64,000 bases of DNA, from the NCBI GenBank assembly GCA_000696115.1, contig JJOH01000098.1:1-64000 (forward strand). Reading direction: 5' to 3'. The position numbers were made by a program, and so were the translations under genes. The DNA is from Streptomyces olindensis (GTDB lineage: Bacteria; Actinomycetota; Actinomycetes; Streptomycetales; Streptomycetaceae). Below are positions 45,331-53,617 of the stretch, in pieces. Position 1 is the first letter of the stretch. Each line of letters begins with the position of its first letter. The notes under the pieces are model-generated. The model worked only from the letters and a program-made list of their open reading frames with translations. It was not told the DNA's origin and searched no databases.

Positions 45331-46395
45331 ATGGATCTGCCGGTGATGCCCCCTGTCCTGCCGATGCTCGCCAAGTCCGTGGCGGCGATCCCGGCGGGCA
45401 TGCAGTACGAGGCCAAGTGGGACGGGTTCCGGGCGATCGTGTTCCGCGACGGGGACGAGGTCGAGCTCGGCAGCCGCACCGGGAAGCCTCTGACCAGGTA
45501 CTTTCCCGAGCTGGTGACGGCCGTGCGGGAGCGGTTGCCGGAGCGGTGCGTGGTGGACGGGGAGATCGTGATCGCACGGGAGGGGCGGCTCGACTTCGAC
45601 GCGCTGACGGAGCGGATCCACCCGGCGGACTCGCGGGTGCGGACCCTGGCCGAGCGGACGCCGGCCTCGCTCGTCGCCTTCGACCTGCTGGCGCTCGGGG
45701 ACGAGTCGCTGATGGACGCCCCGCTGACCGACCGGCGGGAGCGGCTTGCCGGGGAGCTGTCCGGGGTGCGGGCGCCGGTGCACCTGGCGCCGGCGACCAC
45801 GGACATCGAGGTGGCGCGGCAGTGGTTCGAGGAGTACGAGGGGGCGGGCCTTGACGGGGTCATCGCCAAGCCGCTGACCGTGCGCTACCGGCCGGACGAG
45901 CGGGCCATGTTCAAGATCAAGCACGAGCGGACGGCGGACGTCGTCGTCGCCGGCTACCGGCTGCACAAGAGCGGTCCGGTCGTGGGCTCGCTGCTGCTCG
46001 GCCTGTACGACGAGCGGGGCACGCTGCAGCACGTGGGCGTCTCCGCCGCCTTCACGATGAAGCGGCGGGCGGAGCTGGTCGAGGAGCTGGAGCCGCTGCG
46101 CCTGGACGACGTCTCGGGGCATCCCTGGGCGGCCTGGGCCGAGGAGGCCGCGCACGAGACGGCGCGGCTGCCCGGGGCGCCGAGCCGCTGGTCCGGCCGG
46201 AAGGACCTGTCGTGGGTGCCGCTCAGGCCGGAGCGGGTGGCCGAGGTGGCGTACGACCACATGGAGAACGGGCAGCGCTTCCGGCACACCGCCCGTTTCC
46301 GCCGCTGGCGCCCGGACCGGACCCCCGAGAGCTGCACGTACGCGCAGTTGCAGGAGCCGGTCCGCTACGACCTGGCGGAGATCCTCGGGGCGTGA
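45331..46395 (+). CDS. ATP-dependent DNA ligase (LigC/LigD-ligase type)
   Basis: A 354-residue nucleotidyltransferase-type DNA ligase. The adenylated lysine is K29 in YEAKWDGFRA; other ligase motifs are SRTGKPLTRYFPEL, DGEIVIAREGRLDFDAL, LVAFDLLAL, EGAGLDGVIAKPL and MFKIKHERTADVVVAG, with the OB-fold from about residue 205. It seals nicks in DNA, in NHEJ-like repair given the divergent LigD-type polymerase. It carries no nuclease or polymerase domain, so the LigD functions are split over separate genes. No clear RBS; the transcript may have a very short leader. Confidence 0.92.
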   Translation: MDLPVMPPVLPMLAKSVAAIPAGMQYEAKWDGFRAIVFRDGDEVELGSRTGKPLTRYFPELVTAVRERLPERCVVDGEIVIAREGRLDFDALTERIHPADSRVRTLAERTPASLVAFDLLALGDESLMDAPLTDRRERLAGELSGVRAPVHLAPATTDIEVARQWFEEYEGAGLDGVIAKPLTVRYRPDERAMFKIKHERTADVVVAGYRLHKSGPVVGSLLLGLYDERGTLQHVGVSAAFTMKRRAELVEELEPLRLDDVSGHPWAAWAEEAAHETARLPGAPSRWSGRKDLSWVPLRPERVAEVAYDHMENGQRFRHTARFRRWRPDRTPESCTYAQLQEPVRYDLAEILGA

Positions 46396-46402
46396 GCGGG
46401 GC

Positions 46403-47593
46403 TCAGGGCTGCATGAGGACCTTGACCGCGCCGTCCTGCTTGCGCTGAAACATCTCGTACGCGTGCGGCGCCTCCGACAGCGGCACCCGGTGGGTGGCGA
46501 AGTCGTCCACGCCGAGCGGGTCCTCGTCGGTCAGGTACGGGATGATGTCGTCGCTCCAGCGGCGGACGTTGGCCTGGCCCATGCGCATCTGGATCTGCTT
46601 GTCGAACAGGGTGAGCATGGGCATCGGGTCGGCCATGCCGCCATAGACGCCGGAGAGCGAGATGGTGCCGCCGCGGCGCACCAGGTCGATGGCGGTGTAG
46701 AGGGCGGCGAGGCGGTCGATGCTGAAGCGTTCGGCGAGCGGGCCGCTCAGCTTGCGGGGCATGATCGCCGTGGCCTGCTGGGCGAGCTTGGCGGCCGCGC
46801 TGCCGTGGGCCTCGGTGCCGACGGCGTCGATCACGGCGTCGGGGCCGCGTCCGTCGGTCTCGTCGCGGATCGCGGCGACGAGTTCCTTCTCGTCGCCGAA
46901 GGACCTGAGGTCGTAGGTCTCCACGCCGCGCGCGCGGGCCCGGGCCAGTCGCTCCGGGACCAGGTCGATGCCGAACACTCGTCCGGCGCCCTTCACCTGG
47001 GCGACCCGGCAGGCCATGTCGCCGATGGGGCCGAGGCCGAGCACGGCGATACTGCCGCCCTGCGGGACGTCGGCGTAGGCGACCGCCTGCCAGGCGGTGG
47101 GCAGCACGTCGGAGAGGTAGACGAAGCGGTCGTCGGGCGGTCCCTCGGGGACCTTGATCGGGCCGTACTGCGCCTGCGGGACGCGCAGGTACTCGGCCTG
47201 GGCGCCCGGCACCGCGCCGTACAGCCGGGTGTAGCCGAACAGGGCGGCGCCCATGCCCTCGCCGTGGACCTGGGTGGTCTCGCACTGGGTGGGCAGGCCG
47301 GTGAGGCACATCCAGCAGTTGCCGCAGGCGATCTGGAACGGCACCACCACCCGGTCCCCCGCCTGGAGGTCCGGGACGCCGGCGCCGACCTCCTCGACGA
47401 TGCCGATGGGTTCATGGCCGAGGATGTCGCCCGGGGTCATGAACGGTGTGAGCACCTCGTACAGGTGCAGGTCGGATCCGCACAGCCCGCTGGAGGTGAT
47501 GCGGATGATCGCGTCCGTCGGCTCCTGGATCTGCGGATCGGGCACGTCCTCCACGCGCACATCCCGTTTGCCCTGCCAGGTCACTGCCCTCAT
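46403..47593 (-). CDS. Zinc-dependent alcohol dehydrogenase (formaldehyde-dehydrogenase-like MDR)
   Basis: A 396-residue medium-chain dehydrogenase. The catalytic-zinc site is Cys in SSGLCGSDLH plus GHEPIGIVEEVG; a structural-zinc-like cluster is ACGNCWMCLTGLPTQC. The NAD-binding motif is VLGLGPIGDMACR. The extra C-terminal segment (KQIQMRMGQANVRRWSDDII) is typical of the glutathione-independent formaldehyde dehydrogenase-like group. The alcohol or aldehyde substrate is not predictable. GGAGGGAG lies 9 nt before ATG 47593. It converges on the ligase gene with 7 nt between stops; the longer frame to 48409 is a shadow. Confidence 0.9.
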   Translation of the reverse strand: MRAVTWQGKRDVRVEDVPDPQIQEPTDAIIRITSSGLCGSDLHLYEVLTPFMTPGDILGHEPIGIVEEVGAGVPDLQAGDRVVVPFQIACGNCWMCLTGLPTQCETTQVHGEGMGAALFGYTRLYGAVPGAQAEYLRVPQAQYGPIKVPEGPPDDRFVYLSDVLPTAWQAVAYADVPQGGSIAVLGLGPIGDMACRVAQVKGAGRVFGIDLVPERLARARARGVETYDLRSFGDEKELVAAIRDETDGRGPDAVIDAVGTEAHGSAAAKLAQQATAIMPRKLSGPLAERFSIDRLAALYTAIDLVRRGGTISLSGVYGGMADPMPMLTLFDKQIQMRMGQANVRRWSDDIIPYLTDEDPLGVDDFATHRVPLSEAPHAYEMFQRKQDGAVKVLMQP

Positions 47594-47783
47594 CGCTGCG
47601 CGCTCCCTCCGTCGGCGTGCGCGTCGGTCGGTCGGCGACGCCCCGGGTACCCGGGGCGTCCCGCGCTGAACCCTGAGCCGATCGGCGGACACCGCGCGGA
47701 CACCATCGCGCCGACCGCGATCAGGTATGGCCATCGGTGGCCAGATAAGCGCACAATCAAGACAAATCGATGACAGGGGCGCG

Positions 47784-48788
47784 GTGGCGACGGTGGGCAT
47801 GGGACGAGGGGCAGGCGGACGGCGCGCCGCGACGACAGCGGCACTGCTGGCCGCCACGGTGACGGCCGCCCTGGCCGCCGGCTGCACGAACGGCGGCGGC
47901 ACCACCGACGACAAACGGGGCTCGGCCCGGCAGCCGGGGCGGGAGTCCTCCCCGTCGGCGACCGGTCCCTCCGCCCCCTCCGTCCTCGCCGTCAAGATCG
48001 ACAACGCGCGCGCGGCCCGGCCGCACACGGGCGTCGACGCCGCGGACGTGGTGTACGTGGAGCAGGTCGAGGGCGGGCTGAGCCGGCTGATGGCGGTGTA
48101 CGCGACCCAGCTGCCGAAGACCGTCGGCCCGGTGCGCAGCGCACGCGAGTCGGACCTCGAACTGCTGCGGCAGTTCGACCGGCCCACGCTCGCCTTCTCC
48201 GGCGCGCAGAAGAAGCTGCTGCCGCTGATCGACAGGGCGCCGCTGGAGGCGGAGACTCCGGGCAGCGCCCCCGACGCCTTCTTCCGCGGCTCCGGCCGGC
48301 CCGCCCCGTACAACCTCTTCCTGCGGCCCGAGCGGCTCGTGCCCGAGGCCCCGGGCGAGGCGGCCCTGACCACTGGCTTCCGCCACGGCTCCGCCCCGGC
48401 GGGCGGCAAGGCGACGGCCTCGCAGACGGTGCGCTACCCGGCGGCCCGTTTCACCTTCACCTGGTCGGACGCCCGCGACCGCTGGCTGGTCGGCATGGAC
48501 GGCGCTCCCGCCACGACCGCCGACGGCAAGCGGCTGGCGGCCGCGACGGTCGTCGTGCAGTACGTGACGGTGCGTGAGTCCGCCTTCCGCGACTTCCTCG
48601 GCAACAACACGCCGTACACCGAGACGGTCGGCTCGGGGAAGGCGAAGGTGCTGCGCGACGGGCGGGCCCACGACGTGAACTGGAACCGCGGGGACGCCGC
48701 CGACGGCACGGCGTTCACCACCGGCGACGGCACGCCGGTGAACTTCGCGAAGGGCCAGGTGTGGGTGGTGTACGCCAAGGCGTCCTGA
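47784..48788 (+). CDS. DUF3048 (YerB-like) lipoprotein
   Basis: A 334-residue predicted lipoprotein. The signal (TTAALLAATVTAALAAGC) has the lipobox LAAGC. The mature part begins with a disordered Gly/Ser/Pro region, then the two-part DUF3048 domain: VKIDNARAARPHTGVDAADV, GGLSRLMAVYATQLPKTVGP, VRSARESDLELLRQFDRPTL, and the C-terminal VQYVTVRESAFRDF and GQVWVVYAK. Function is unknown; Bacillus YerB is a homologue. Start GTG 47784 is chosen (AGGGG 4 nt upstream); GTG 47793 and ATG 47799 are alternatives. It converges on pcaV. Confidence 0.82.
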   Translation: MATVGMGRGAGGRRAATTAALLAATVTAALAAGCTNGGGTTDDKRGSARQPGRESSPSATGPSAPSVLAVKIDNARAARPHTGVDAADVVYVEQVEGGLSRLMAVYATQLPKTVGPVRSARESDLELLRQFDRPTLAFSGAQKKLLPLIDRAPLEAETPGSAPDAFFRGSGRPAPYNLFLRPERLVPEAPGEAALTTGFRHGSAPAGGKATASQTVRYPAARFTFTWSDARDRWLVGMDGAPATTADGKRLAAATVVVQYVTVRESAFRDFLGNNTPYTETVGSGKAKVLRDGRAHDVNWNRGDAADGTAFTTGDGTPVNFAKGQVWVVYAKAS

Positions 48789-48815
48789 CCCTTCCGCACG
48801 GGCCGCGCGGGTCAG
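48785..48815. terminator. Inverted repeat overlapping the stops of the DUF3048 gene and pcaV
   Basis: CTGACCC (48785-48791) and GGGTCAG (48809-48815) form a 7-bp stem with a 17-nt GC-rich loop. Both arms contain a stop codon of the converging genes. Moderate candidate for a shared terminator. Confidence 0.4.
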
Positions 48816-49276
48816 CCGGGCGCCACCAGGGGCTCCCCGGGGTTGCGCAGCCCCTCGGCCGCGTCCGCAACCCGCCGGATGAGGTCGAAGAACACCGTCC
48901 GCTCCTCGGCGGTCAGCGGGGCGAGGAAGACCTGGTTCATCCGGGCGGTGCGCACGGTCAGCTTGCGGTGCGTGCGCACGCCCTCGTCCGTGAGGCGCAG
49001 CAGGAAGCGGCGGCCGTCCTGCGGGTCGCGGACCTTGTCGAGCAGTCCGCGCCGGCTGAGCCGGCTGATCACCTCGGCGATCGTGGACCGGTCGAGCCCC
49101 ACCCGCTCCCCCACCGTGCGCTGGTCCAGGCCCGGCTCCGCGACGAGGGTGTTGAGGACCGCGAACTGCGGCGAGGTGATCTCCTCGGAGACCATCGTGT
49201 TCCAGAGCAGGTAGTGCGCCTGCTGGAGCCGCCGGGCCAGGTGCCCGGGGTGGGTGGTGAGGTCCGCCGCCGCCAT
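48812..49276 (-). CDS. pcaV: MarR-family repressor of protocatechuate catabolism, PcaV
   Basis: A 154-residue MarR protein with the winged HTH at about residues 35-100: TSPQFAVLNTLVAEPGLDQR, RVGLDRSTIAEVISRLSRRG and KVRDPQDGRRFLLRLTDEG. In S. coelicolor PcaV represses the pca operon and is released by protocatechuate (established knowledge). Gene order here is the same: divergent from pcaI. ATG 49276 has AAGGGG 6 nt ahead, giving 154 residues; GTG 49282 is an alternative. Two inverted repeats with a common TCAGTGC core lie in the intergenic region, one over its own promoter and one before pcaI. Confidence 0.92.
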   Translation of the reverse strand: MAAADLTTHPGHLARRLQQAHYLLWNTMVSEEITSPQFAVLNTLVAEPGLDQRTVGERVGLDRSTIAEVISRLSRRGLLDKVRDPQDGRRFLLRLTDEGVRTHRKLTVRTARMNQVFLAPLTAEERTVFFDLIRRVADAAEGLRNPGEPLVAPG

Positions 49277-49308
49277 GTGCACCCCTTGCTCGCGTTCGCC
49301 GGTCGTAT

Positions 49309-49327
49309 TCGTTGGTGCACTGAACGA
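49309..49327 (-). promoter_or_regulatory. Probable PcaV operator over the pcaV promoter
   Basis: TCGTT (49309-49313) and AACGA (49323-49327) flank GGTGCACTG. On the minus strand the site overlaps TATCGT, a likely -10 box of pcaV. The core TCAGTGC is shared with the site at 49439-49456. Confidence 0.55.
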
Positions 49328-49390
49328 TACCCGGCCACGGCAGGACTGTCTGCCGCCCGGGAAGCGACCGAGGGCGGATTCTTCCAGGTC

Positions 49391-49419
49391 TTGACGCCCC
49401 GCCGCACCGGTGGCAGCGT
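49391..49419 (+). promoter_or_regulatory. Candidate pca operon promoter
   Basis: TTGACG (49391-49396) is 17 bp from CAGCGT (49414-49419), a weak -10. The operator at 49439-49456 would lie about 15-30 nt past the start of transcription, suited to repression by PcaV. Confidence 0.45.
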
Positions 49420-49438
49420 GAGGGGAGCTTCGCGGAAA

Positions 49439-49456
49439 TAATCAGTGCCCTGATTA
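49439..49456. promoter_or_regulatory. Perfect inverted repeat before pcaI, probable PcaV operator
   Basis: TAATCAG-TGCC-CTGATTA is a perfect 7-4-7 palindrome and strikingly A/T-rich for this genome. It ends 38 nt before the pcaI start. Confidence 0.75.
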
Positions 49457-49494
49457 ATTCGGTCGGGTCGCTCGGAAGAGATGGGGCTTCTCGG

Positions 49495-50250
49495 ATGGAC
49501 AAGGTGGTCGCCACAGCCGTGGAGGCGGTGGCCGACGTGCCGGACGGCGCGTCGCTCGCGGTGGGCGGTTTCGGGCTGAGCGGTGTACCGAACACGCTGA
49601 TCCAGGCGCTCCACGAGCGCGGGGTCGCCGGACTGTCGGTGGTCTCCAACAACTGCGGGGCGATGGAGTCCGGCCTCGCGGTCCTCCTCGCCGCCGGCCG
49701 GATCGCCCGGGTCACGGGCTCCTACATCGGCGCCAACAAGGAGTTCGCCCGGCAGTACCTGGCCGGCGAGCTGGAGGTCGAACTGATCCCGCAGGGCACG
49801 CTCGCCGAGCGGTTGCGGGCGGGCGGCGCCGGGATCCCCGCCTTCTACACCCCGGCCGGGGTGGGCACCCAGGTCGCCGACGGCGGGCTGCCGTGGCGCT
49901 ACGACGGTGCGGGCGGGGTCGCGCTGGCCTCGCCGCCGAAGGAGGTCCGGGAGTTCGACGGCATCGAGTACGTGCTGGAGCGGGGCATCCGCACCGACTT
50001 CGCCCTGGTCCGGGCGGCCCGCGGCGACCGGCACGGGAACCTGGTGTTCAACAAGTCCGCCCGGAACTTCAACCCGCTGGCCGCGATGGCGGGCAAGGTG
50101 ACGATCGCCGAGGTCGAGGAGCTGGTGGAGCCCGGTGAGATCGAGCCGGACGCGGTGCACCTGCCGGGCATCTTCGTGCAGCGGGTGCTCGCGCTGACCC
50201 CGGAGCAGGCGGCGGACAAGAAGATCGAGCAGCGGACGGTGAGGTCCTGA
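49495..50250 (+). CDS. pcaI: 3-oxoadipate CoA-transferase subunit A
   Basis: A 251-residue alpha subunit of 3-oxoadipate:succinyl-CoA transferase, which activates beta-ketoadipate. Family I CoA-transferase signatures: LAVGGFGLSGVPNTLIQAL near the start, SNNCGAMESGLAVLL, GSYIGANKEFARQYL and ELIPQGTLAERLRAGGAGIP. ATG 49495 begins the operon; GGGG lies 9 nt ahead. The last base of its TGA is the first base of the pcaJ ATG (TGATG), coupling the subunits 1:1. Confidence 0.93.
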   Translation: MDKVVATAVEAVADVPDGASLAVGGFGLSGVPNTLIQALHERGVAGLSVVSNNCGAMESGLAVLLAAGRIARVTGSYIGANKEFARQYLAGELEVELIPQGTLAERLRAGGAGIPAFYTPAGVGTQVADGGLPWRYDGAGGVALASPPKEVREFDGIEYVLERGIRTDFALVRAARGDRHGNLVFNKSARNFNPLAAMAGKVTIAEVEELVEPGEIEPDAVHLPGIFVQRVLALTPEQAADKKIEQRTVRS

Positions 50251-50894
50251 TGGCCTGGACGCGCGAGGAGATGGCCGCGCGGGCGGCGCGGGAGCTGAGG
50301 GACGGGCAGTACGTCAACCTCGGCATCGGCCTGCCCACGCTCATCCCGAACCACCTGCCCGAGGGCGTCGAGGTCGTCCTCGAATCCGAGAACGGCATCC
50401 TCGGCATCGGGCCCTACCCCACCGAGGACGAGGTCGACCCGGACCTGATCAACGCCGGGAAGGAGACGGTGACGGTCCTGCCGGGCGCGTCCTTCTTCGA
50501 CTCCGCGCTGTCCTTCTCGATGATCCGGGGCGGGCACATCGATGTCGCCGTGCTGGGCGCGATGCAGGTGTCGGAGAAGGGCGACCTCGCCAACTGGGCC
50601 GTCCCCGGCAAGCTGATCACCGGGATCGGCGGGGCCATGGACCTGGTGCACGGCGCCCGTACGGTCGTCGTCGTCATGACGCACACCGCCAAGGACGGCT
50701 CCCCGAAGATCCTCACCGAGTGCACGCTGCCGCTGACCGGCAAGGGCTGCGTGAACCGGATCATCACCGACCTGGGCGTCCTCGACGTCACCGACGACGG
50801 GCTCGTGCTGGTGGAGACCGCGCCGGGCGTGACCGCCGACGAGATCGTGGCCAGGACCGACGCCCGACTGACCGTGCCGGAGGGCGTGAAGTGA
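50250..50894 (+). CDS. pcaJ: 3-oxoadipate CoA-transferase subunit B
   Basis: A 214-residue beta subunit pairing with PcaI. GQYVNLGIGLPTLIPNHL and the catalytic glutamate in VVLESENGILGIGPYP are the family signature; RGGHIDVAVLGAMQVSEKGD and GGAMDLVHGA follow. The heterodimer moves CoA from succinyl-CoA to 3-oxoadipate. The end overlaps pcaF by 4 nt (GTGA). Confidence 0.94.
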   Translation: MAWTREEMAARAARELRDGQYVNLGIGLPTLIPNHLPEGVEVVLESENGILGIGPYPTEDEVDPDLINAGKETVTVLPGASFFDSALSFSMIRGGHIDVAVLGAMQVSEKGDLANWAVPGKLITGIGGAMDLVHGARTVVVVMTHTAKDGSPKILTECTLPLTGKGCVNRIITDLGVLDVTDDGLVLVETAPGVTADEIVARTDARLTVPEGVK

Positions 50895-52093
50895 AGGACG
50901 TCTACATCGTCGACGCGGTCCGCACGCCGTTCGGCCGCTACAACGGCGGCCTGGCGGACATGCGCCCGGACGACCTGGCCGCGCACGCGATCCGTGCACT
51001 CCTCGCCCGCACCCCGGAGCTGGACCCGGCCCGGATCGAGGACGTGTACTTCGGCAACGCCAACGGCGCCGGCGAGGAGAACCGCAACGTCGGCCGCATG
51101 GCCGCCCTGCTCGCCGGGCTGCCCACCTCCGTGCCGGGCGTGACCGTCAACCGGCTGTGCGCCTCAGGCCTGGAGGCCGTGATCCAGGCGGCCCGGGCCA
51201 TCGCGCTCGGCGACGCGTCCATCGCTCTGGCCGGGGGCGTCGAGTCCATGACCCGCGCGCCGTACGTGCTGCCGAAGAACGACAAGCCCTTCCCGGCCGG
51301 GCACACCGAGCTGTACTCGACGACGCTCGGCTGGCGCATGGTCAACCCGCGCATGGAACCGCAGTGGACGATCCCGCTGGGCGAGTCGGCCGAACTCATC
51401 GCGGACAAGCACAAGATCGGCCGGGAGCAGCAGGACGAGTTCGCGCTGCGCAGCCACGAGAAGGCCGCAGCCGCGCGGCAGCAGGGCCTGTTCGAGGGCG
51501 AGTTGGCGCCCGTGGCGGTTCCGCAGCGCAAGGGGGAGCCGGTGGTGTTCGCCGCCGACGAGTGCGTCCGGCCGGATGCCTCCCTGGCGGCGATGGCCAA
51601 GCTCAAGCCGTCGTTCCGTAAGGAGGGCGGGACGGTGACGGCGGGCAACGCGTCGCCGCTGAACGACGGTGCGGCGGCGCTGCTGCTCGTCGACGAGGAG
51701 GGGCTGAAGGCCACGGGGCGCGAGCCGCTGGCCCGGGTCCGTGCGACGGGTGTGTCGGCGACCGACCCGCACTACTTCGGGCTGGCGCCCGTGGAGGCGG
51801 TCAACCGGGCTTTGGCCAAGGCCGGCAAGGGCTTCGACGACCTGTCCGTGCTGGAGCTGAACGAGGCGTTCGCGGCGCAGGTGCTGGGGTGTGTGGCCGA
51901 GTGGCCCGAGTTCGATCCCGCGATTCTCAATCCGCAGGGTGGTGCGATCGCTCTCGGGCATCCGCTGGGTGCGTCCGGGGCTCGGCTCGCCGGGACGGTT
52001 GCCCATCAGCTTGCCCGGCGTGGCGGCGGGGTAGGTGTGGCAGCGCTGTGCATCGGGGTGGGGCAAGGGCTCGCCCTCGTTCTGGAACGCTGA
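50891..52093 (+). CDS. pcaF: 3-oxoadipyl-CoA thiolase
   Basis: A 400-residue thiolase that splits beta-ketoadipyl-CoA into succinyl-CoA and acetyl-CoA, the last step of the pathway. Nucleophile Cys90 in VNRLCASGLEAV; His in NEAFAAQVLG and GGAIALGHPLGASGA; second Cys in ALCIGVGQG. It differs from the fatty-acid thiolase at 17023 in sequence and context. GTG 50891 overlaps the pcaJ stop. A 138-bp gap with a REP-like element separates it from pcaH, the only sizeable gap in the operon. Confidence 0.94.
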   Translation: MKDVYIVDAVRTPFGRYNGGLADMRPDDLAAHAIRALLARTPELDPARIEDVYFGNANGAGEENRNVGRMAALLAGLPTSVPGVTVNRLCASGLEAVIQAARAIALGDASIALAGGVESMTRAPYVLPKNDKPFPAGHTELYSTTLGWRMVNPRMEPQWTIPLGESAELIADKHKIGREQQDEFALRSHEKAAAARQQGLFEGELAPVAVPQRKGEPVVFAADECVRPDASLAAMAKLKPSFRKEGGTVTAGNASPLNDGAAALLLVDEEGLKATGREPLARVRATGVSATDPHYFGLAPVEAVNRALAKAGKGFDDLSVLELNEAFAAQVLGCVAEWPEFDPAILNPQGGAIALGHPLGASGARLAGTVAHQLARRGGGVGVAALCIGVGQGLALVLER

Positions 52094-52102
52094 GCAATTC
52101 GC

Positions 52103-52176
52103 GCGGCTGCGGGCCGTCCGAGGCCGGTCGCGCCCGCGCGGCGGAGCCGCACATCGACACAGCCCCGCGCCCCTTC
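52103..52176. repeat. Streptomyces REP-like palindromic element, copy 2, inside the pca operon
   Basis: GCGGCTGCGGGCCGT and GGCCGGTCGCGCCCGCG are followed by GCGGCGGAGCCGCACATCGA and AGCCCCGCGCCCCTTC. The order of blocks matches the element at 73-123. It fills most of the pcaF-pcaH gap and could attenuate or stabilise the mRNA. Confidence 0.55.
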
Positions 52177-52231
52177 AGGGCGCGATCCTCGCCCCCCTTG
52201 ACGACAACCGGAAGAACCTTCAAGGACCCCC

Positions 52232-53005
52232 ATGACTCTCACCCAGCACGACATCGACCAGGAGATCGCGGCCGAGCACGCCGCGTACGAGAAGCGGCTC
52301 GCCGACGGCGGGCCCGTCGAGCACCACCCGCGGCGCGACTACGCGCCGTACCGTTCCTCGGTGCTCCGCCACCCGAAGCAGCCGCCGGTCACCATCGACG
52401 TCAGCAAGGATCCGGAGCTGGTGGAGCTGGCCTCCCCGGCCTTCGGGGAGCGGGACATCACGGAGATCGACAACGACCTCACCCGGCAGCACCACGGCGA
52501 GCCGATCGGCGAGCGCATCACCGTCTCCGGGCGGCTGCTGGACCGCGACGGCCGCCCGGTGCGGGGCCAGCTGGTGGAGATCTGGCAGGCCAACTCGGCG
52601 GGCCGCTACGCCCACCAGCGCGAGCAGCACGACGCCCCGCTGGACCCGAACTTCACCGGTGTGGGCCGCACCCTCACCGACGACGAGGGCCGCTACCACT
52701 TCACCACCATCCAGCCGGGCCCGTACCCGTGGCGCCAGCACCTCAACGCCTGGCGGCCGGCGCACATCCACTTCTCGCTCTTCGGCACGGCGTTCACCCA
52801 GCGGCTCGTCACCCAGATGTACTTCCCGAGCGATCCGCTGTTCCCGTACGACCCGATCATCCAGTCGGTGACGGACGACGCGGCCCGGCAGCGGCTGGTC
52901 GCGACGTACGACCACAGCCTGTCGGTGCCGGAGTTCTCCCTGGGCTACCACTGGGACATCGTGCTGGACGGCCCGAACGCCACCTGGATCGAAGAAGGGC
53001 GCTGA
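52232..53005 (+). CDS. pcaH: Protocatechuate 3,4-dioxygenase beta subunit
   Basis: A 257-residue intradiol dioxygenase subunit that holds the catalytic non-heme Fe(III). Tyr/His ligands are visible in the second half: NSAGRYAHQREQHDAPLDPN (Tyr) and WRPAHIHFSLFG (His pair region). The N-terminal segment HHPRRDYAPYRSSVLRHPKQ is typical of PcaH. With PcaG it opens protocatechuate to 3-carboxy-cis,cis-muconate. AAGGACC precedes ATG 52232. pcaG follows after 6 nt. Confidence 0.94.
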   Translation: MTLTQHDIDQEIAAEHAAYEKRLADGGPVEHHPRRDYAPYRSSVLRHPKQPPVTIDVSKDPELVELASPAFGERDITEIDNDLTRQHHGEPIGERITVSGRLLDRDGRPVRGQLVEIWQANSAGRYAHQREQHDAPLDPNFTGVGRTLTDDEGRYHFTTIQPGPYPWRQHLNAWRPAHIHFSLFGTAFTQRLVTQMYFPSDPLFPYDPIIQSVTDDAARQRLVATYDHSLSVPEFSLGYHWDIVLDGPNATWIEEGR

Positions 53006-53011
53006 CCTGCC

Positions 53012-53617
53012 ATGACGAGGATCGACACCAGCCGCCCCGAGAGCGTGCTGCCCACCCCTTCGCACACCGTCGGCCCGTTCTACGGCCACGCCCTGCCGTT
53101 CCGCGGCGGCGAGGACATCGCGCCCGCCGGGCACCCGGACACGGTCACCGTGCACGGTTACGTCACCGACGGCGAGGGCAAGCCGCTGCCCGACGCCCTG
53201 ATCGAGCTGTGGGGCCCGGACCCGGACGGCAACCTGCCGACCGCCGACGGCTCGATGCGGCGCGACCCGGCCTCGGGCGGCTTCCTGGGACGCAACGGCG
53301 TGGAGTTCACGGGCTGGGGCCGCATCCAGACCGACACCGACGGGCACTGGTACGCGCGCACCCTGCGGCCGGGGGCGCGCGGGCGGAACGCCCCGTACCT
53401 CAGCGTGTGCGTCTTCGCCCGGGGGCTTCTCCTGCACCTGTACACCCGGATCTATCTGCCGGGCGACGCGGCCGTGCTCGCCGCCGACCCGCTGCTGTCC
53501 CGGCTGGAGGACGGGCGCCGCGACACGCTGATCGCCGCGGAGGAGACGAGCGGCACGTACCGTTTCGACATCCGCCTTCAGGGCGAAGGCGAGACGGTCT
53601 TCCTGGAGTTCCAGTGA
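53012..53617 (+). CDS. pcaG: Protocatechuate 3,4-dioxygenase alpha subunit
   Basis: A 201-residue alpha subunit, structurally like PcaH but without the iron ligands: PTPSHTVGPFYGHALPF at the start, DALIELWGPDPDGNLPTADG and PYLSVCVFARGLLLHLYTRI. It forms the alpha-beta protomer with PcaH. The start is ATG 53012, 6 nt behind pcaH; the end overlaps pcaB by 4 nt (GTGA). Confidence 0.94.
   Translation: MTRIDTSRPESVLPTPSHTVGPFYGHALPFRGGEDIAPAGHPDTVTVHGYVTDGEGKPLPDALIELWGPDPDGNLPTADGSMRRDPASGGFLGRNGVEFTGWGRIQTDTDGHWYARTLRPGARGRNAPYLSVCVFARGLLLHLYTRIYLPGDAAVLAADPLLSRLEDGRRDTLIAAEETSGTYRFDIRLQGEGETVFLEFQ

Noticed and set aside
51889..53613. Upstream extension of the pcaB frame (1006 codons in all)
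   Set aside because: It overlaps pcaF, pcaH and pcaG, which are all intact in other frames. pcaB starts at GTG 53614 with the usual 4-nt overlap.
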